64,000 bases of DNA from Epidermidibacterium keratini (GTDB taxonomy: Bacteria > Actinomycetota > Actinomycetes > Mycobacteriales > Antricoccaceae). The notes beneath the pieces are model-generated. The model was not told the DNA's origin. It did not search any database and saw only the letters and a list, made by a program, of their open reading frames with translations. The translations under genes and the position numbers were made by a program. How positions within the stretch are numbered: the first letter of the stretch is position 1; every line of letters starts with the position of its first letter. Location: positions 3,742,067 through 3,806,066 of the forward strand of contig NZ_CP047156.1 of the NCBI RefSeq assembly GCF_009834025.1, read 5' to 3'. Of the stretch, positions 56,597 through 64,000 are shown in pieces.

Positions 56597-57427
56597 CTAG
56601 AGGTGTACGACGCCATCGAGATAGCGCCGGTATGCGCCGCTGAGTTCCACCCGATCGCCGATGACCTCGCAGTCAACCGTGCCGCCGCGTCTGGAGATCT
56701 GCCGGCCGACGAGGTGGGATTTGCCCAATGCAGCCGCCCAGTACGGCGCGATCTGGGCGTGTGCCGACCCGGTGACGGGATCTTCGTCGACGCCCGACTC
56801 GCCGCCGAACCAGCGCGATACGAAGTCAATTCCGGCGTACCGCTCACCTGCAGCGGCGGTGAGCACGAACCCGCGCTGCGGGAGTCGGGCGAGGGCTGAG
56901 AAGTCCGGCGTCGCGGCGAGTACGTCGGCAGCCGAAGGAGCGACGCAGATCAGGTCGAGGGACTGCAGCATTTCGTGCACTGGCACGCCCAGCGCCTCGA
57001 CGACCACAGCGTCGAGGTCGACAGGGGAAGACGGCTCGGCGGGAAAGTTCATCCGCAGCCAACCTTGCTGGTCACCTCGCGTGACGCTCAGCCACCCGCT
57101 CAACGTCCAAAACCAGATTCGCTCGGCCGACGGGTCGACGTCGTCGAACAGGTACGCCGCGGTTGCCAACGTCGCGTGACCGCAGAGAGTCACTTCGATC
57201 GACGGGGTAAACCACCGCAGGTGATACGTCGGCCCGGGGCCAGGTGGGCCGGTCGCGTCAGGCGGCAGGTCAGGCACGAAAAACGCGGTCTCAGAGAGAT
57301 TGTTTTCCTGCGCGATTCGCTGCAGTAGATCGTCAGGCAGCCACTCCGCAAGCGGCATGACTGCCGCCGGGTTGCCTTCAAACGGCCGCTCGGCAAACGC
57401 GTCGATCTGGAACAACGGGACATCCAT
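56597..57427 (-). CDS. PhzF family epimerase/isomerase
   Basis: 276 residues from ATG at 57427. PLFQIDAFAERPFEGNPAAV, the catalytic Glu in NNLSETAFFVP, RWFTPSIEVTLCGHATLATA and GVDEDPVTGSAHAQIAPYWA are all standard. PhzF proteins are diaminopimelate-epimerase-like isomerases; outside phenazine operons their substrate is mostly unknown. There are no phenazine genes here. Confidence 0.9.
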   Translation of the reverse strand: MDVPLFQIDAFAERPFEGNPAAVMPLAEWLPDDLLQRIAQENNLSETAFFVPDLPPDATGPPGPGPTYHLRWFTPSIEVTLCGHATLATAAYLFDDVDPSAERIWFWTLSGWLSVTRGDQQGWLRMNFPAEPSSPVDLDAVVVEALGVPVHEMLQSLDLICVAPSAADVLAATPDFSALARLPQRGFVLTAAAGERYAGIDFVSRWFGGESGVDEDPVTGSAHAQIAPYWAAALGKSHLVGRQISRRGGTVDCEVIGDRVELSGAYRRYLDGVVHL

Positions 57428-57487
57428 GCCGCAGACTCTTCCACAGTGCCATCCCCGCGCCGCACGGCGCGACGAGAGGAGCCCGTC

Positions 57488-57841
57488 ATGCGTGTTATCG
57501 AGATCATCGCGGACCTGCACGTCGACGACCTCAGCGATGCGAAGGACTTCTACGCGAGCTACCTGGGGCTCGCCGACGAGGAGTTCAACCTCGGCTGGGT
57601 CGCGCGTCATACCTCGCCACAGACCGGCGCGCACGTTCAGCTGGTGACCCGCGACGAGACGGCGGCCGAGGATCCGGTCGTGTCGGTCAAGGTCGACGAC
57701 GTCGATGCGGCGTACCGCGAGGCGCAGGAGTGTGGCTACGAGATCGTGCACCCGCTCACCGACGAGACGTGGGGAGTACGCCGCTTCTTCGTCCGTGCCC
57801 CCGACGGCAACGTGCTCAACATCGTGGCCCATCGCACCTGA
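57488..57841 (+). CDS. VOC family (glyoxalase/bleomycin-resistance-like) protein
   Basis: 117 residues from ATG with GAGGAG eight bases upstream. One VOC module: IIADLHVDDLSDAKDFYASY, HVQLVTRDETAAEDPVVSVK, VDAAYREAQECGYEIVHPLT and RRFFVRAPDGNVLNIVAH. Two-copy dimers of such modules form metal or drug-binding sites; function unknown. Confidence 0.8.
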   Translation: MRVIEIIADLHVDDLSDAKDFYASYLGLADEEFNLGWVARHTSPQTGAHVQLVTRDETAAEDPVVSVKVDDVDAAYREAQECGYEIVHPLTDETWGVRRFFVRAPDGNVLNIVAHRT

Positions 57842-57920
57842 GCTGACCCGTCGTCCGCGACACGGAAATCTTCGCCACCTTTGGGCCCCGATGCGCGCGA
57901 CGGAGCGCTACACTGACTCG

Positions 57921-58030
57921 CTGGCGAAGGGGAGTATCCCGATACGCCGCGATCGTCATCACGGGGCCTGGCCTCCGGTCGCGGGGCGCACTGTCACAAG
58001 ACGAGCGCGGGAGAGACGTTCGCGCTGTCC
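57921..58030 (+). promoter_or_regulatory. yybP-ykoY-like manganese riboswitch leader of terC
   Basis: The 213-bp spacer before terC contains in order GAAGGGGAGTA (57927-57936), GATCGTCATCACGGGGCC (57951-57968), a GC-rich helix region, and GCGGGAGAGACGTTCGC (58007-58023), the arrangement of yybP-ykoY leaders, which regularly precede TerC-family genes. A TACACT -10 candidate lies at 57909-57914, putting the transcript start just before the aptamer. The aptamer senses Mn2+ in studied members. Assignment is by eye; a covariance search would decide. Confidence 0.7.
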
Positions 58031-58054
58031 GCGCACCCACCGAGAGGCCATTCC

Positions 58055-59359
58055 TTGACCGCCTACCAGATCTTCGAGATCGCCTCCATGGCAGTTCTCG
58101 TCGCCATCCTGATCTTCGACCTGTCCCTGGTCATCCACCGCCCGCACGTGCCCTCGATGAAGGAAGCGACCGGCTGGGTCGGCTTCTACATCGCGTTGGC
58201 GCTGATCTTCGCCGGTGTGCTGTTCTGGATGGGCGACTCCGGCAAAGCCACCGAGTTCATGACCGGCTGGCTGCTGGAGTACTCGCTGTCGATTGACAAC
58301 CTGTTTGTCTTCATCATCATCCTGAGCCGCTTTACCGTGCCGAAGGAGATGCAGCAGCGCATCCTGATGATCGGCATCCTGATCGCGATCGTGCTGCGCG
58401 GCATCTTCATCCTGGTCGGCGTACGCATCATCGAGCAGTTCTCCTGGGTGTTCTACATCTTCGGCGCCTACCTGGTGTACGTCGGCTTCAAGCAGGCGTT
58501 TGGCCACGATGATGACGCCGGCGAGAAGGACTCGTGGCTGATTCGGCTGCTGAAGAAGCGCGCGAACTTCACCGATACGTGGAACGGCGGCAAGGTCACC
58601 AAGAACATTGACGGGACGAAGTACCTCACCCCGTTCCTGTTGGTGATCCTCGCGCTGGGTACGACGGACCTGCTGTTTGCGATCGACTCGATCCCCGCGA
58701 TCTTCTCGGTAACGACCGATCCGTTCTTGGTCTTCGCCTGTAACATCTTCGCGCTGATGGGCCTGCGCCAGCTCTACTTCCTGCTCGGCGGGTTGCTCGA
58801 GCGCCTGGTCTACTTGCACTACGGCATCGCTGCGATCCTCGCCTTCATCGGCGTCAAGCTGGTGTTCCACGCGATGAAGGCCAACGATGTCCCGTGGATC
58901 AACAACGGCGAGCCGATCAAGTGGGTCCCGGAGATCCAGAACTGGCACTCGCTGCTGGTGATCGTGGTGTCGATGATCGTTGCCGTCGTCGCGTCGCTGA
59001 TCAAGATGCGTCGCGACGCGCAGACGACCGGCGACACTTCGATGCACATCGGGCCGTCGGAGGCTGAGCTTGGTCCAGACGGGCACTATCACATCGTTGA
59101 CATGACCGGCGCGAGCTTCATGCGTCCGCTGCGGGTGGAGCCGACTGACACCGGCACGCTGACGGTGATCGACGCAAAGGGCAAGGAAGCACCGGCGACC
59201 CAGTTCGAGCGCGAGACACTGCGGGCCGCAGCGCGCGAGGACATGGACGAGGACGAATTGCAGAAGGTGCGCGATCACATCGCCAAGCACGGCGACGGCC
59301 GCGATACGCAAGACGCGTCTGCCGCTGGCAACGACTCACCCGAGCAGCCAACCCGCTAA
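58055..59359 (+). CDS. TerC family integral membrane protein
   Basis: 434 residues from a TTG start (58055) with GAGAGG eight bases upstream; no ATG fits better. About eight to nine helices; the acidic family motifs are present as WLLEYSLSIDNLFVFIIIL and TDLLFAIDSIPAIFSVTTDPF. The C-terminal 100 residues are cytoplasmic, charged and unusual in length for the family. TerC-type proteins are thought to export Mn2+ or to load metal on secreted proteins; the riboswitch-like leader supports manganese. Confidence 0.9.
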   Translation: MTAYQIFEIASMAVLVAILIFDLSLVIHRPHVPSMKEATGWVGFYIALALIFAGVLFWMGDSGKATEFMTGWLLEYSLSIDNLFVFIIILSRFTVPKEMQQRILMIGILIAIVLRGIFILVGVRIIEQFSWVFYIFGAYLVYVGFKQAFGHDDDAGEKDSWLIRLLKKRANFTDTWNGGKVTKNIDGTKYLTPFLLVILALGTTDLLFAIDSIPAIFSVTTDPFLVFACNIFALMGLRQLYFLLGGLLERLVYLHYGIAAILAFIGVKLVFHAMKANDVPWINNGEPIKWVPEIQNWHSLLVIVVSMIVAVVASLIKMRRDAQTTGDTSMHIGPSEAELGPDGHYHIVDMTGASFMRPLRVEPTDTGTLTVIDAKGKEAPATQFERETLRAAAREDMDEDELQKVRDHIAKHGDGRDTQDASAAGNDSPEQPTR

Positions 59360-59370
59360 TCGACCCACCA

Positions 59371-59409
59371 TCGGTGGTTGAGCAGTGCGAGCCCGTCCGT
59401 CGAGACCTC
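59371..59409 (+). repeat. REP-like intergenic repeat, copy 5
   Basis: TCGGTGGTTGAGCAGTGCGA, then CCGTCCGTCGAGACC, shorter in the middle than the other copies. It lies 12 bases after the terC stop, between convergent genes, followed by a true hairpin at 59435-59467. Confidence 0.6.
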
Positions 59410-59434
59410 GCACCCAGCAACGCCACCAACACCA

Positions 59435-59467
59435 AAGCGGCGCCACCCACATCGGGTGGCGCCGCTT
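59435..59467. terminator. 14-bp perfect hairpin between terC and the surface protein gene
   Basis: Bases 59435-59448 pair exactly with 59454-59467 around a five-base loop; AA/TT flank the GC-rich stem, so it can work in both directions for the two convergent genes. Confidence 0.85.
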
Positions 59468-59497
59468 CGGCGTACTCGTGCGCGAGAGAGCTCGGTG

Positions 59498-61228
59498 TTA
59501 CTCCGAGGCTTCGACGCGGCGGCGGGTGGTCAGCAGCAGCGCGCCGCCAGCCACAACGAGCCCGGCGGCGATACCGCCAAGAGCACTGAGGTCAGAACCG
59601 GTCTTAGCGAGCTCCGGTTTAGCCGTACCCCCGGTTCCGGGCGTGTCAGTGCCTGTGCCCGGCATGCAGTCGTCATCGCTCCCTGACGGCGAGGACGTCG
59701 CCGGAGTCTGCGGGTTCGGCTGGTCCGGGTTCGGAGTCTCGACGCAGGTCGTCTCCGGCTCGGTGGTCCCCGGAGGAGTCGTCACCGGCGGTGTGGTGGT
59801 CGGCGGCGTCGTCACTGGAGGAGTCGTCGTCGGAGGGGGAGTGGTCGGCGGCGGTGTGGTGGTCGGCGGCGGAGTCGTGGTGACGACACTCGCCGTGTTG
59901 GTCAGTGAGACCGTGACCGTCTTCTGCTCCTGAACGGTGACCTGTGCCGACTTACCGTCCGCGGCGATCACGATTCCCTCGGAGCCTCCGGAGAACTTCG
60001 GGTCGCCCCACTCGACGCCTGAGATGGCAGGCAGCTTGATCTCGTCGAGCGTGACGACGGTGCCCGTCGGCAGGTTGGTGATGGTCTGCGCGGCGCCGCC
60101 GGCGGTCATCGTGACCTCCTTGGTCACCGGCTGACCGTCCTGCTCGTACGTCGCCTGAACCGTGAAGGTGGTGTCCGCGGGTACGGCGCTCGCGCCTTCA
60201 CCGGCGATGGCGAGCTTCTGCACGCCGATGCTGCCGAAGCCGGGGCCGTTGATGTCGCCGCCGCCCTCGAAGCGACGGGTGACCTTGGAGCGCACGTCTT
60301 GGCCCTCGAAGCTTGCGACGTTGTCGTAGACCTCGCCCTCGGCGGAGGTGGTGGTCTGCGAGATGTACTGGACGCGGTAGAGCTTCTCGGGGTTGAAGAC
60401 CTCAAGCGGGATCGACATCGTGAACCCGGTTTCGGTCGCGACCATCTCGACACCGCGAGTGTCGCCGTTGTACGCCGCGACAGTGGTCCACGCGTTCGCC
60501 CCCGGCGCGTCCTGCTCCTGAATCTGCCAGCCCTCCTTCATGACCTGATTCGGGCCAAGGACGTCGGTGATGACGAGAGGATCCGTGGTGCCGACGGAGT
60601 TGCCGGGGACGAAGATCGACCAGATGATCTCGCTGCGGTCGGGTCCGGTGAACCAGCCCCACTTCGCTGGCTGCTCGGGGAAGACCGTGTCCTCCGGACC
60701 GATGCCGCCCTCGCCCGGCAGGTCGACCGGAACGACCTCACCGTTGATATCGAAGTTCACGGTCTCCTCGGAGACCTGCTTGCTGGCCTGAGCCTTGAGC
60801 CACACGCCGCCCTCGACGAACTCGCGGTCAGCGACCTTCTCGTTGAGCGTGCAGGTGACCGTCGATCCGTCACTGCCCGAGGTGGTGCAGCTGCCGAGCG
60901 TGACGCCGTCCTTGTCCTTTAGATCGAAGGTGATCGCTGAGGTGCGGAACGAGTTGGGCAGCTTCAAGCTGAAGGTATCGCCGGCCGCTGGCGCAGCCTT
61001 GCCTTCGCTCGAGAACTCGAAGCTGATCTCTACTTCGTTCCACTGGTTCAGTGGCGCGTCGGGATCAGAGCCCGATGTGTTGGTGATGGCGATCGAGTCA
61101 CGGTTGATGAGATCGGAGCGGTCGGCGGCGTACGCCGGACTCGCAATGGCAAGTAGGCCGACTCCGAGTACGGCGGCCATAAACCACCGCAGCACCCTCG
61201 AAGCACGGCAAGAAAGCAGTGTGGACAC
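59498..61228 (-). CDS. Sortase-anchored (LPXTG-type) surface protein with DUF5979-like domain
   Basis: 576 residues from GTG at 61228 with GGGGGA upstream. Signal peptide to about ASPAYA33. Residues about 40-330 form beta-rich Ig-like adhesin domains (SIAITNTSGSDPDAPLNQWN). A DUF5979-like module (about 335-435) reads SIGVQKLAIAGEGASAVPAD to VTVSLTNTAS. A Pro/Thr stalk (TTTPPPTTTPPPTT) spans about 440-480, then the sorting signal LAKTGS at 540, a hydrophobic helix and RRRVEASE. It is anchored to the cell wall; likely adhesion or surface role. The cognate sortase is not in the window. Confidence 0.9.
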   Translation of the reverse strand: MSTLLSCRASRVLRWFMAAVLGVGLLAIASPAYAADRSDLINRDSIAITNTSGSDPDAPLNQWNEVEISFEFSSEGKAAPAAGDTFSLKLPNSFRTSAITFDLKDKDGVTLGSCTTSGSDGSTVTCTLNEKVADREFVEGGVWLKAQASKQVSEETVNFDINGEVVPVDLPGEGGIGPEDTVFPEQPAKWGWFTGPDRSEIIWSIFVPGNSVGTTDPLVITDVLGPNQVMKEGWQIQEQDAPGANAWTTVAAYNGDTRGVEMVATETGFTMSIPLEVFNPEKLYRVQYISQTTTSAEGEVYDNVASFEGQDVRSKVTRRFEGGGDINGPGFGSIGVQKLAIAGEGASAVPADTTFTVQATYEQDGQPVTKEVTMTAGGAAQTITNLPTGTVVTLDEIKLPAISGVEWGDPKFSGGSEGIVIAADGKSAQVTVQEQKTVTVSLTNTASVVTTTPPPTTTPPPTTPPPTTTPPVTTPPTTTPPVTTPPGTTEPETTCVETPNPDQPNPQTPATSSPSGSDDDCMPGTGTDTPGTGGTAKPELAKTGSDLSALGGIAAGLVVAGGALLLTTRRRVEASE

Positions 61229-61252
61229 TGGTCCCCCGTGGTAGCGCGTGGC

Positions 61253-61296
61253 AAAACCCGCACCCGGAGACGTTTCCCCACGTCCGGGCCGGTTTT
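61253..61296 (-). promoter_or_regulatory. Stem-loop in the leader of the surface protein gene
   Basis: Read leftward, AAAACC pairs with GGTTTT and, inside small bulges, CCCGGA pairs with TCCGGG and CGT with ACG. The hairpin lies 25-68 bases before the start codon in a 291-bp spacer. It could be a leader control element or an upstream transcript end. I see no further motif between it and 61463 apart from AT-richer promoter-like sequence near 61360-61440. Confidence 0.4.
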
Positions 61297-61463
61297 GTGG
61301 TCGTCCCCATGTCGACCAGCCACGAACCTAACAAAGATGCCACGCGCGTGGTGGGAGTCGACGGCAGAAAGTAAGAATCGTCTCAGCCGCTTGATCTGCA
61401 ATCAGATTTCAACCGCGCCACCTGGGGATTTGCATTATGCGTTCGCGCAACCTCGAGACGGGG

Positions 61464-61505
61464 AATGGAGCGTTGGCCGCCGACTTCTGCGACCAACGCT
61501 CCATT
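61464..61505 (-). terminator. 13-bp perfect hairpin after the DHA2 efflux gene
   Basis: Bases 61464-61476 pair exactly with 61493-61505 around a 16-base loop. It begins 15 bases past the efflux gene stop in the leftward direction and isolates the TetR-efflux operon from the surface-protein promoter. Confidence 0.8.
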
Positions 61506-61519
61506 GCGGTAGCGGGCGG

Positions 61520-63061
61520 TTAGTGCTCGCCGGTGATGCTGAACTTCTTAGGCACGAGCCTGAACACCGTGATCGATGCCAGCAGGAGGATCACGCCACC
61601 GATGATCGAGGCGAAGCCGAGGCCATCGTTGAACGCGTCGGTCGCGGCAGTTGCCAGCGCCGGGATGTCGAGTTCATTCGACACGCTCATCGCGCCGACA
61701 ATCGAGTCCTCGGCAGCGTGTGCCAGGGCAGGATCGAGTCCCTGCGCGACGAAGTCCGAGATGCCAAGATTGGAACGGTAGATTGCCGAGGCGGCGCTGC
61801 CGATCACCGCGATACCAAGGACATTTCCGACGTCGTACATCGACTCTTCAATGGCCGCAGCGTTTCCGGCCTTCTCGGTCGGCGTACTTCCCATGATGAT
61901 GGCCGACGCGATCGCCAGAGATCCGGTGCCAGCGCCCACCATCAGCAGGGGTACGACGAACTGCCAGTAGCTGATGAGGTCGCCCATGAACGCGATGCTC
62001 AAGATCCCGACGCCTGCGATCACCAGCCCGCCGGTGATGACGGCTCGCGGTGTCGTGCGCTGTGCGAGCGCCGGCGCAAACGGTGCTGACAGCATCCCGC
62101 CAAGCGCCATCGGCAGCAGTGCGACACCTGCGAGGATCGGCGTGAACTCGCCGACTGTCTGCAGCCACTGCGCAACGAGCAGCAGGACTCCGGCCATCGC
62201 AAGGCTCGCGACGAGCGCGGCGATCACGCCGGCGCTGAACGGCTTGCTCTTGAAGAGCCGCAGATCGAGCATCGGGTCGTTGCTGTGCAGACAACGCAGG
62301 ACGAACAGCGCGAGGATCGCCAGGCCGCCGGCGAGCATTGCCCAGGAGCCGAAGTCGTCCAGGCCATTCTTGGCAAGATTCTTTATTCCCCAGACGGTTC
62401 CGACCATTCCCGCGATCGCAAGCAGTGAGGCGAGCATGTCCCAGCGCGGCGGGTTGGGGTCACGCGCTTCGGGGAGCAGGATGATCCCAGCTGTGATCGC
62501 CAGGATGACGATCGGAACGTTGATCAAGAACGCCGAGTGCCAGCTGAAGAACTCGAGCAGTGCGCCGCCGACCAGCGGTCCGACGACTGCGCCGAGGCCG
62601 GCGGTGACCGACCAGACCGCGAGGGCCCGTGCCCGCTCGGCCGGGTCGGTAAAGATGGTCCGGATCATCGACAGGGTGGTAGGCATGATCATCGCGCCAC
62701 CGACGCCGAGTGCGGCTCGCAGTGCGATCACTTGGCCTGACGTTGTGGCGATCAGTACTAGCGCTGAGACGATGCCGAAGATAGCGAAGCCGGTGAGCAG
62801 AATCTTCTTGCGTCCCCAGCGATCGGCGACCGCGCTCATCGGGATCAGAAGTCCGGCAAGCACCAGAGAGTAGACGTCGACGATCCACAGCTGCTCGGTC
62901 GCTGTCGACGACAGTTCGGCGACCAGATTCGGCAGCGCCATGATGAGGATCGTCATGTCCATCACGACGATCATCAGCCCGACCGACAGCATGGTCAGCG
63001 CGGACCAACGCTGTCTCTTCGATAAGGATCCGGGCTTCTTCGGGGCGAGCAGGCTGGTCAC
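61520..63061 (-). CDS. MFS drug efflux transporter, DHA2 (EmrB/QacA) family
   Basis: 513 residues, 14 predicted helices. Motif A is DRWGRKKILLTGFAIFG; motif D1 is seen around MDMTILIMALPNL; motif C is AVWSVTAGLGAVVGPLVGG, typical of exporters. It exports drugs or other hydrophobic compounds with protons. The GTG start overlaps the TetR stop by four bases, so regulator and pump are made together. Confidence 0.92.
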   Translation of the reverse strand: MTSLLAPKKPGSLSKRQRWSALTMLSVGLMIVVMDMTILIMALPNLVAELSSTATEQLWIVDVYSLVLAGLLIPMSAVADRWGRKKILLTGFAIFGIVSALVLIATTSGQVIALRAALGVGGAMIMPTTLSMIRTIFTDPAERARALAVWSVTAGLGAVVGPLVGGALLEFFSWHSAFLINVPIVILAITAGIILLPEARDPNPPRWDMLASLLAIAGMVGTVWGIKNLAKNGLDDFGSWAMLAGGLAILALFVLRCLHSNDPMLDLRLFKSKPFSAGVIAALVASLAMAGVLLLVAQWLQTVGEFTPILAGVALLPMALGGMLSAPFAPALAQRTTPRAVITGGLVIAGVGILSIAFMGDLISYWQFVVPLLMVGAGTGSLAIASAIIMGSTPTEKAGNAAAIEESMYDVGNVLGIAVIGSAASAIYRSNLGISDFVAQGLDPALAHAAEDSIVGAMSVSNELDIPALATAATDAFNDGLGFASIIGGVILLLASITVFRLVPKKFSITGEH

Positions 63062-63606
63062 TTCGTTCCTTCCATGAGTCGGCGGATTGCCGCGGTCATC
63101 TCGTCTTCGTTGGGCGCGGTGCCGCGAAGTGCTTGCAGGACGACGCCGTCGCTATACGTGGCGACCGCCCGAGCGGCGGTGGGATCGACGTACTTCGAGA
63201 GATGCTCGACGAGGCCGTCGTACCACTGCGTCGTTAGCGCGGCGAGCTTCGGATTCTCTAGATTCGCTACGTAGAAGGCGGTTTCGGCACGCACGCGGTC
63301 CTTGTCGCTGAGGTACGCCGCCAGCTCGCGGGCGATGGTGCGCGGGCGGTCGGTCGAGGTCTGTAGGTCATCGACGAGGGTGGCCATCTCGGCCTCCATC
63401 GCTTCGGCGAGGGTGGCGAGCGCTTCGGCGAGCAGATCGTCCAGGGTCGCGAAGTACTGCGTCGTCGAGCCGAGGGGTACGCCGGCCTTCGCCGCGACTT
63501 TGCGATGCGTCACGCCGTTCAGGCCGAGGTCGATGATGAGGTCCGCGGCAGCCGCCACGATCGCTCGCTTGCGACCCTCTGGGTCACGTGTGGTCTTCGA
63601 GGTCAT
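63058..63606 (-). CDS. TetR family transcriptional regulator
   Basis: 182 residues from ATG at 63606. The helix-turn-helix is in AAADLIIDLGLNGVTHRKVA and GVPLGSTTQYFATLDDLLAE, an unusual recognition helix (TTQYFATLDD instead of the common LYYHF). The ligand domain is helical with a MEAEMATLVDD segment. It most likely represses itself and the coupled DHA2 pump, acting on the palindrome at 63615-63634. Confidence 0.9.
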   Translation of the reverse strand: MTSKTTRDPEGRKRAIVAAAADLIIDLGLNGVTHRKVAAKAGVPLGSTTQYFATLDDLLAEALATLAEAMEAEMATLVDDLQTSTDRPRTIARELAAYLSDKDRVRAETAFYVANLENPKLAALTTQWYDGLVEHLSKYVDPTAARAVATYSDGVVLQALRGTAPNEDEMTAAIRRLMEGTK

Positions 63607-63614
63607 GTATCTAA

Positions 63615-63634
63615 TGTACATGCGTACATGTACA
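63615..63634. promoter_or_regulatory. TetR operator candidate and -10 box
   Basis: TGTACAT, six bases, ATGTACA forms a 20-bp inverted repeat nine bases before the TetR start; another GTGTACA lies at 63636-63642. Read leftward, TACATT (63613-63618) is a -10 candidate only seven bases from the ATG, so the transcript may begin at or next to the start codon (leaderless). Operator and promoter overlap, as expected for autorepression. Confidence 0.6.
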
Positions 63635-63733
63635 GGTGTACAGGATATGCTTTGTGACCCCACCCTCACCTTGTCCGGTCGGTTCGGGGCGTCGATCCGC
63701 CGTTCAGGGCAATCCTCAGGCGAGACTTGGGGA

Positions 63734-64000
63734 GTGACGGAACTACCAGCGATTGAGATTGGCGCGCTCGCACCCGAGGCGCGATTGCTCCTTGAGGCGA
63801 TCGTGAACGCGAGGCGGGTAGTCGTGCGGCAAGACGGAGCGACGTTGGGCCGCCTCACCTTCGAGCCTCAGGCTGTTCAGCCGGTCGATGCCGAACGCCC
63901 CAAGATCGTCGTGGCCGCAATGGATCTTCCCGACGAAGCACTCGACAAGCTCAGGGATGACTTCGGTCCCGGGTTCGTCGTGATGGACCTGCACGACGCG
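63734..64000 (+). CDS. Unrecognised protein, 3' end cut off by window edge
   Basis: At least 89 residues in one open frame from GTG at 63734 to the edge. It reads VTELPAIEIGALAPEARLLL, a helix, then VVRQDGATLGRLTFEPQ, two strands like those of small antitoxin or DNA-binding modules, then VVAAMDLPDEALDKLRDDFG. I do not recognise it. The GTG has GGGGA almost touching it, so the start is uncertain. The 127-bp spacer to tetR carries the divergent promoters. Confidence 0.45.
   Translation, partial: MTELPAIEIGALAPEARLLLEAIVNARRVVVRQDGATLGRLTFEPQAVQPVDAERPKIVVAAMDLPDEALDKLRDDFGPGFVVMDLHDA

Noticed and set aside
59770-59900. DNA tandem repeat in the surface protein gene
   Set aside because: The periodicity is that of Pro/Thr codons in the stalk; it is low-complexity coding sequence and is described with the gene.
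61229-61330. c-di-AMP (ydaO-type) riboswitch before the surface protein gene
   Set aside because: The ACGGGGGACC before the start looks similar to the end of such leaders, but it is just the ribosome site and the other conserved boxes are not present.

Overview
The window is about 64 kb of high-GC DNA from an actinomycete-type bacterium (Actinomycetota). The support is a coproporphyrin-dependent haem branch (hemE, hemY/cgoX, hemQ), several putative F420-dependent luciferase-like enzymes, an actinobacterial Asp23/AmaP/DUF6286 operon, a DUF3000 gene, many GTG starts, and very frequent 4-bp ATGA/GTGA gene overlaps. It looks like ordinary chromosome. I see no rRNA, tRNA, transposase, phage gene, CRISPR array or origin. 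Genus cannot be fixed from the sequence.

Layout. 1-1053: two membrane-protein genes, the first cut by the window edge. 1007-4356: a fadA-fadB beta-oxidation operon with an upstream palindrome. 4462-9742: RNase D and DUF3000 on the minus strand, divergent from hemE-hemY-hemQ. 9810-16039: msrB, a Prim-PolC-type primase-polymerase converging on ligC, a tightly overlapped Asp23/AmaP envelope-stress operon whose last gene is ligC, and PPK2. 16049-21134: an aromatic meta-cleavage-type cluster (extradiol dioxygenase, FAH-type hydratase/hydrolase, MhpA-like hydroxylase, decayed epoxide-hydrolase-like gene) divergent from a GntR regulator. 21131-25560: treY-glgX without treZ. 25687-29322: an MFS carrier divergent from uvrB. 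29398-46927: mostly lipid, CoA and small-molecule metabolism (acyl-CoA oxidase, amidase, S9 peptidase, a BluB-CobT fusion, rhodanese, FadD, two-subunit CoA-transferase), plus MFS, stress, VOC and SRPBCC genes and a secreted trypsin-like protease. 47001-57841: cation efflux, RlmC, thioesterase, glutathione peroxidase, a mesaconyl-CoA-hydratase-like protein, a luciferase-like enzyme, hydrolase, three methyltransferases (one with an apparent internal deletion), DinB, PhzF and VOC. 57921-64000: a yybP-ykoY-like manganese riboswitch leading a TerC gene, a sortase-anchored surface protein, a TetR/DHA2 efflux pair and a truncated unknown gene.

Functional themes are fatty-acid/CoA catabolism (fadAB, acyl-CoA oxidase, fadD, CoA-transferase, MaoC), aromatic catabolism, redox and envelope stress, DNA repair (uvrB, Prim-PolC/LigC) and cofactors (haem, cobalamin lower ligand). 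At the DNA level, two things stand out. The octamer GTACGCCG/CGGCGTAC is far too frequent and sits in all three codon frames. A degenerate REP-like repeat sits at four convergent gene junctions. No clear novel defence or mobile system was found. The most unusual items are the octamer, the Asp23-LigC coupling, the BluB-CobT fusion and the 21-bp tandem repeat upstream of the MaoC gene.
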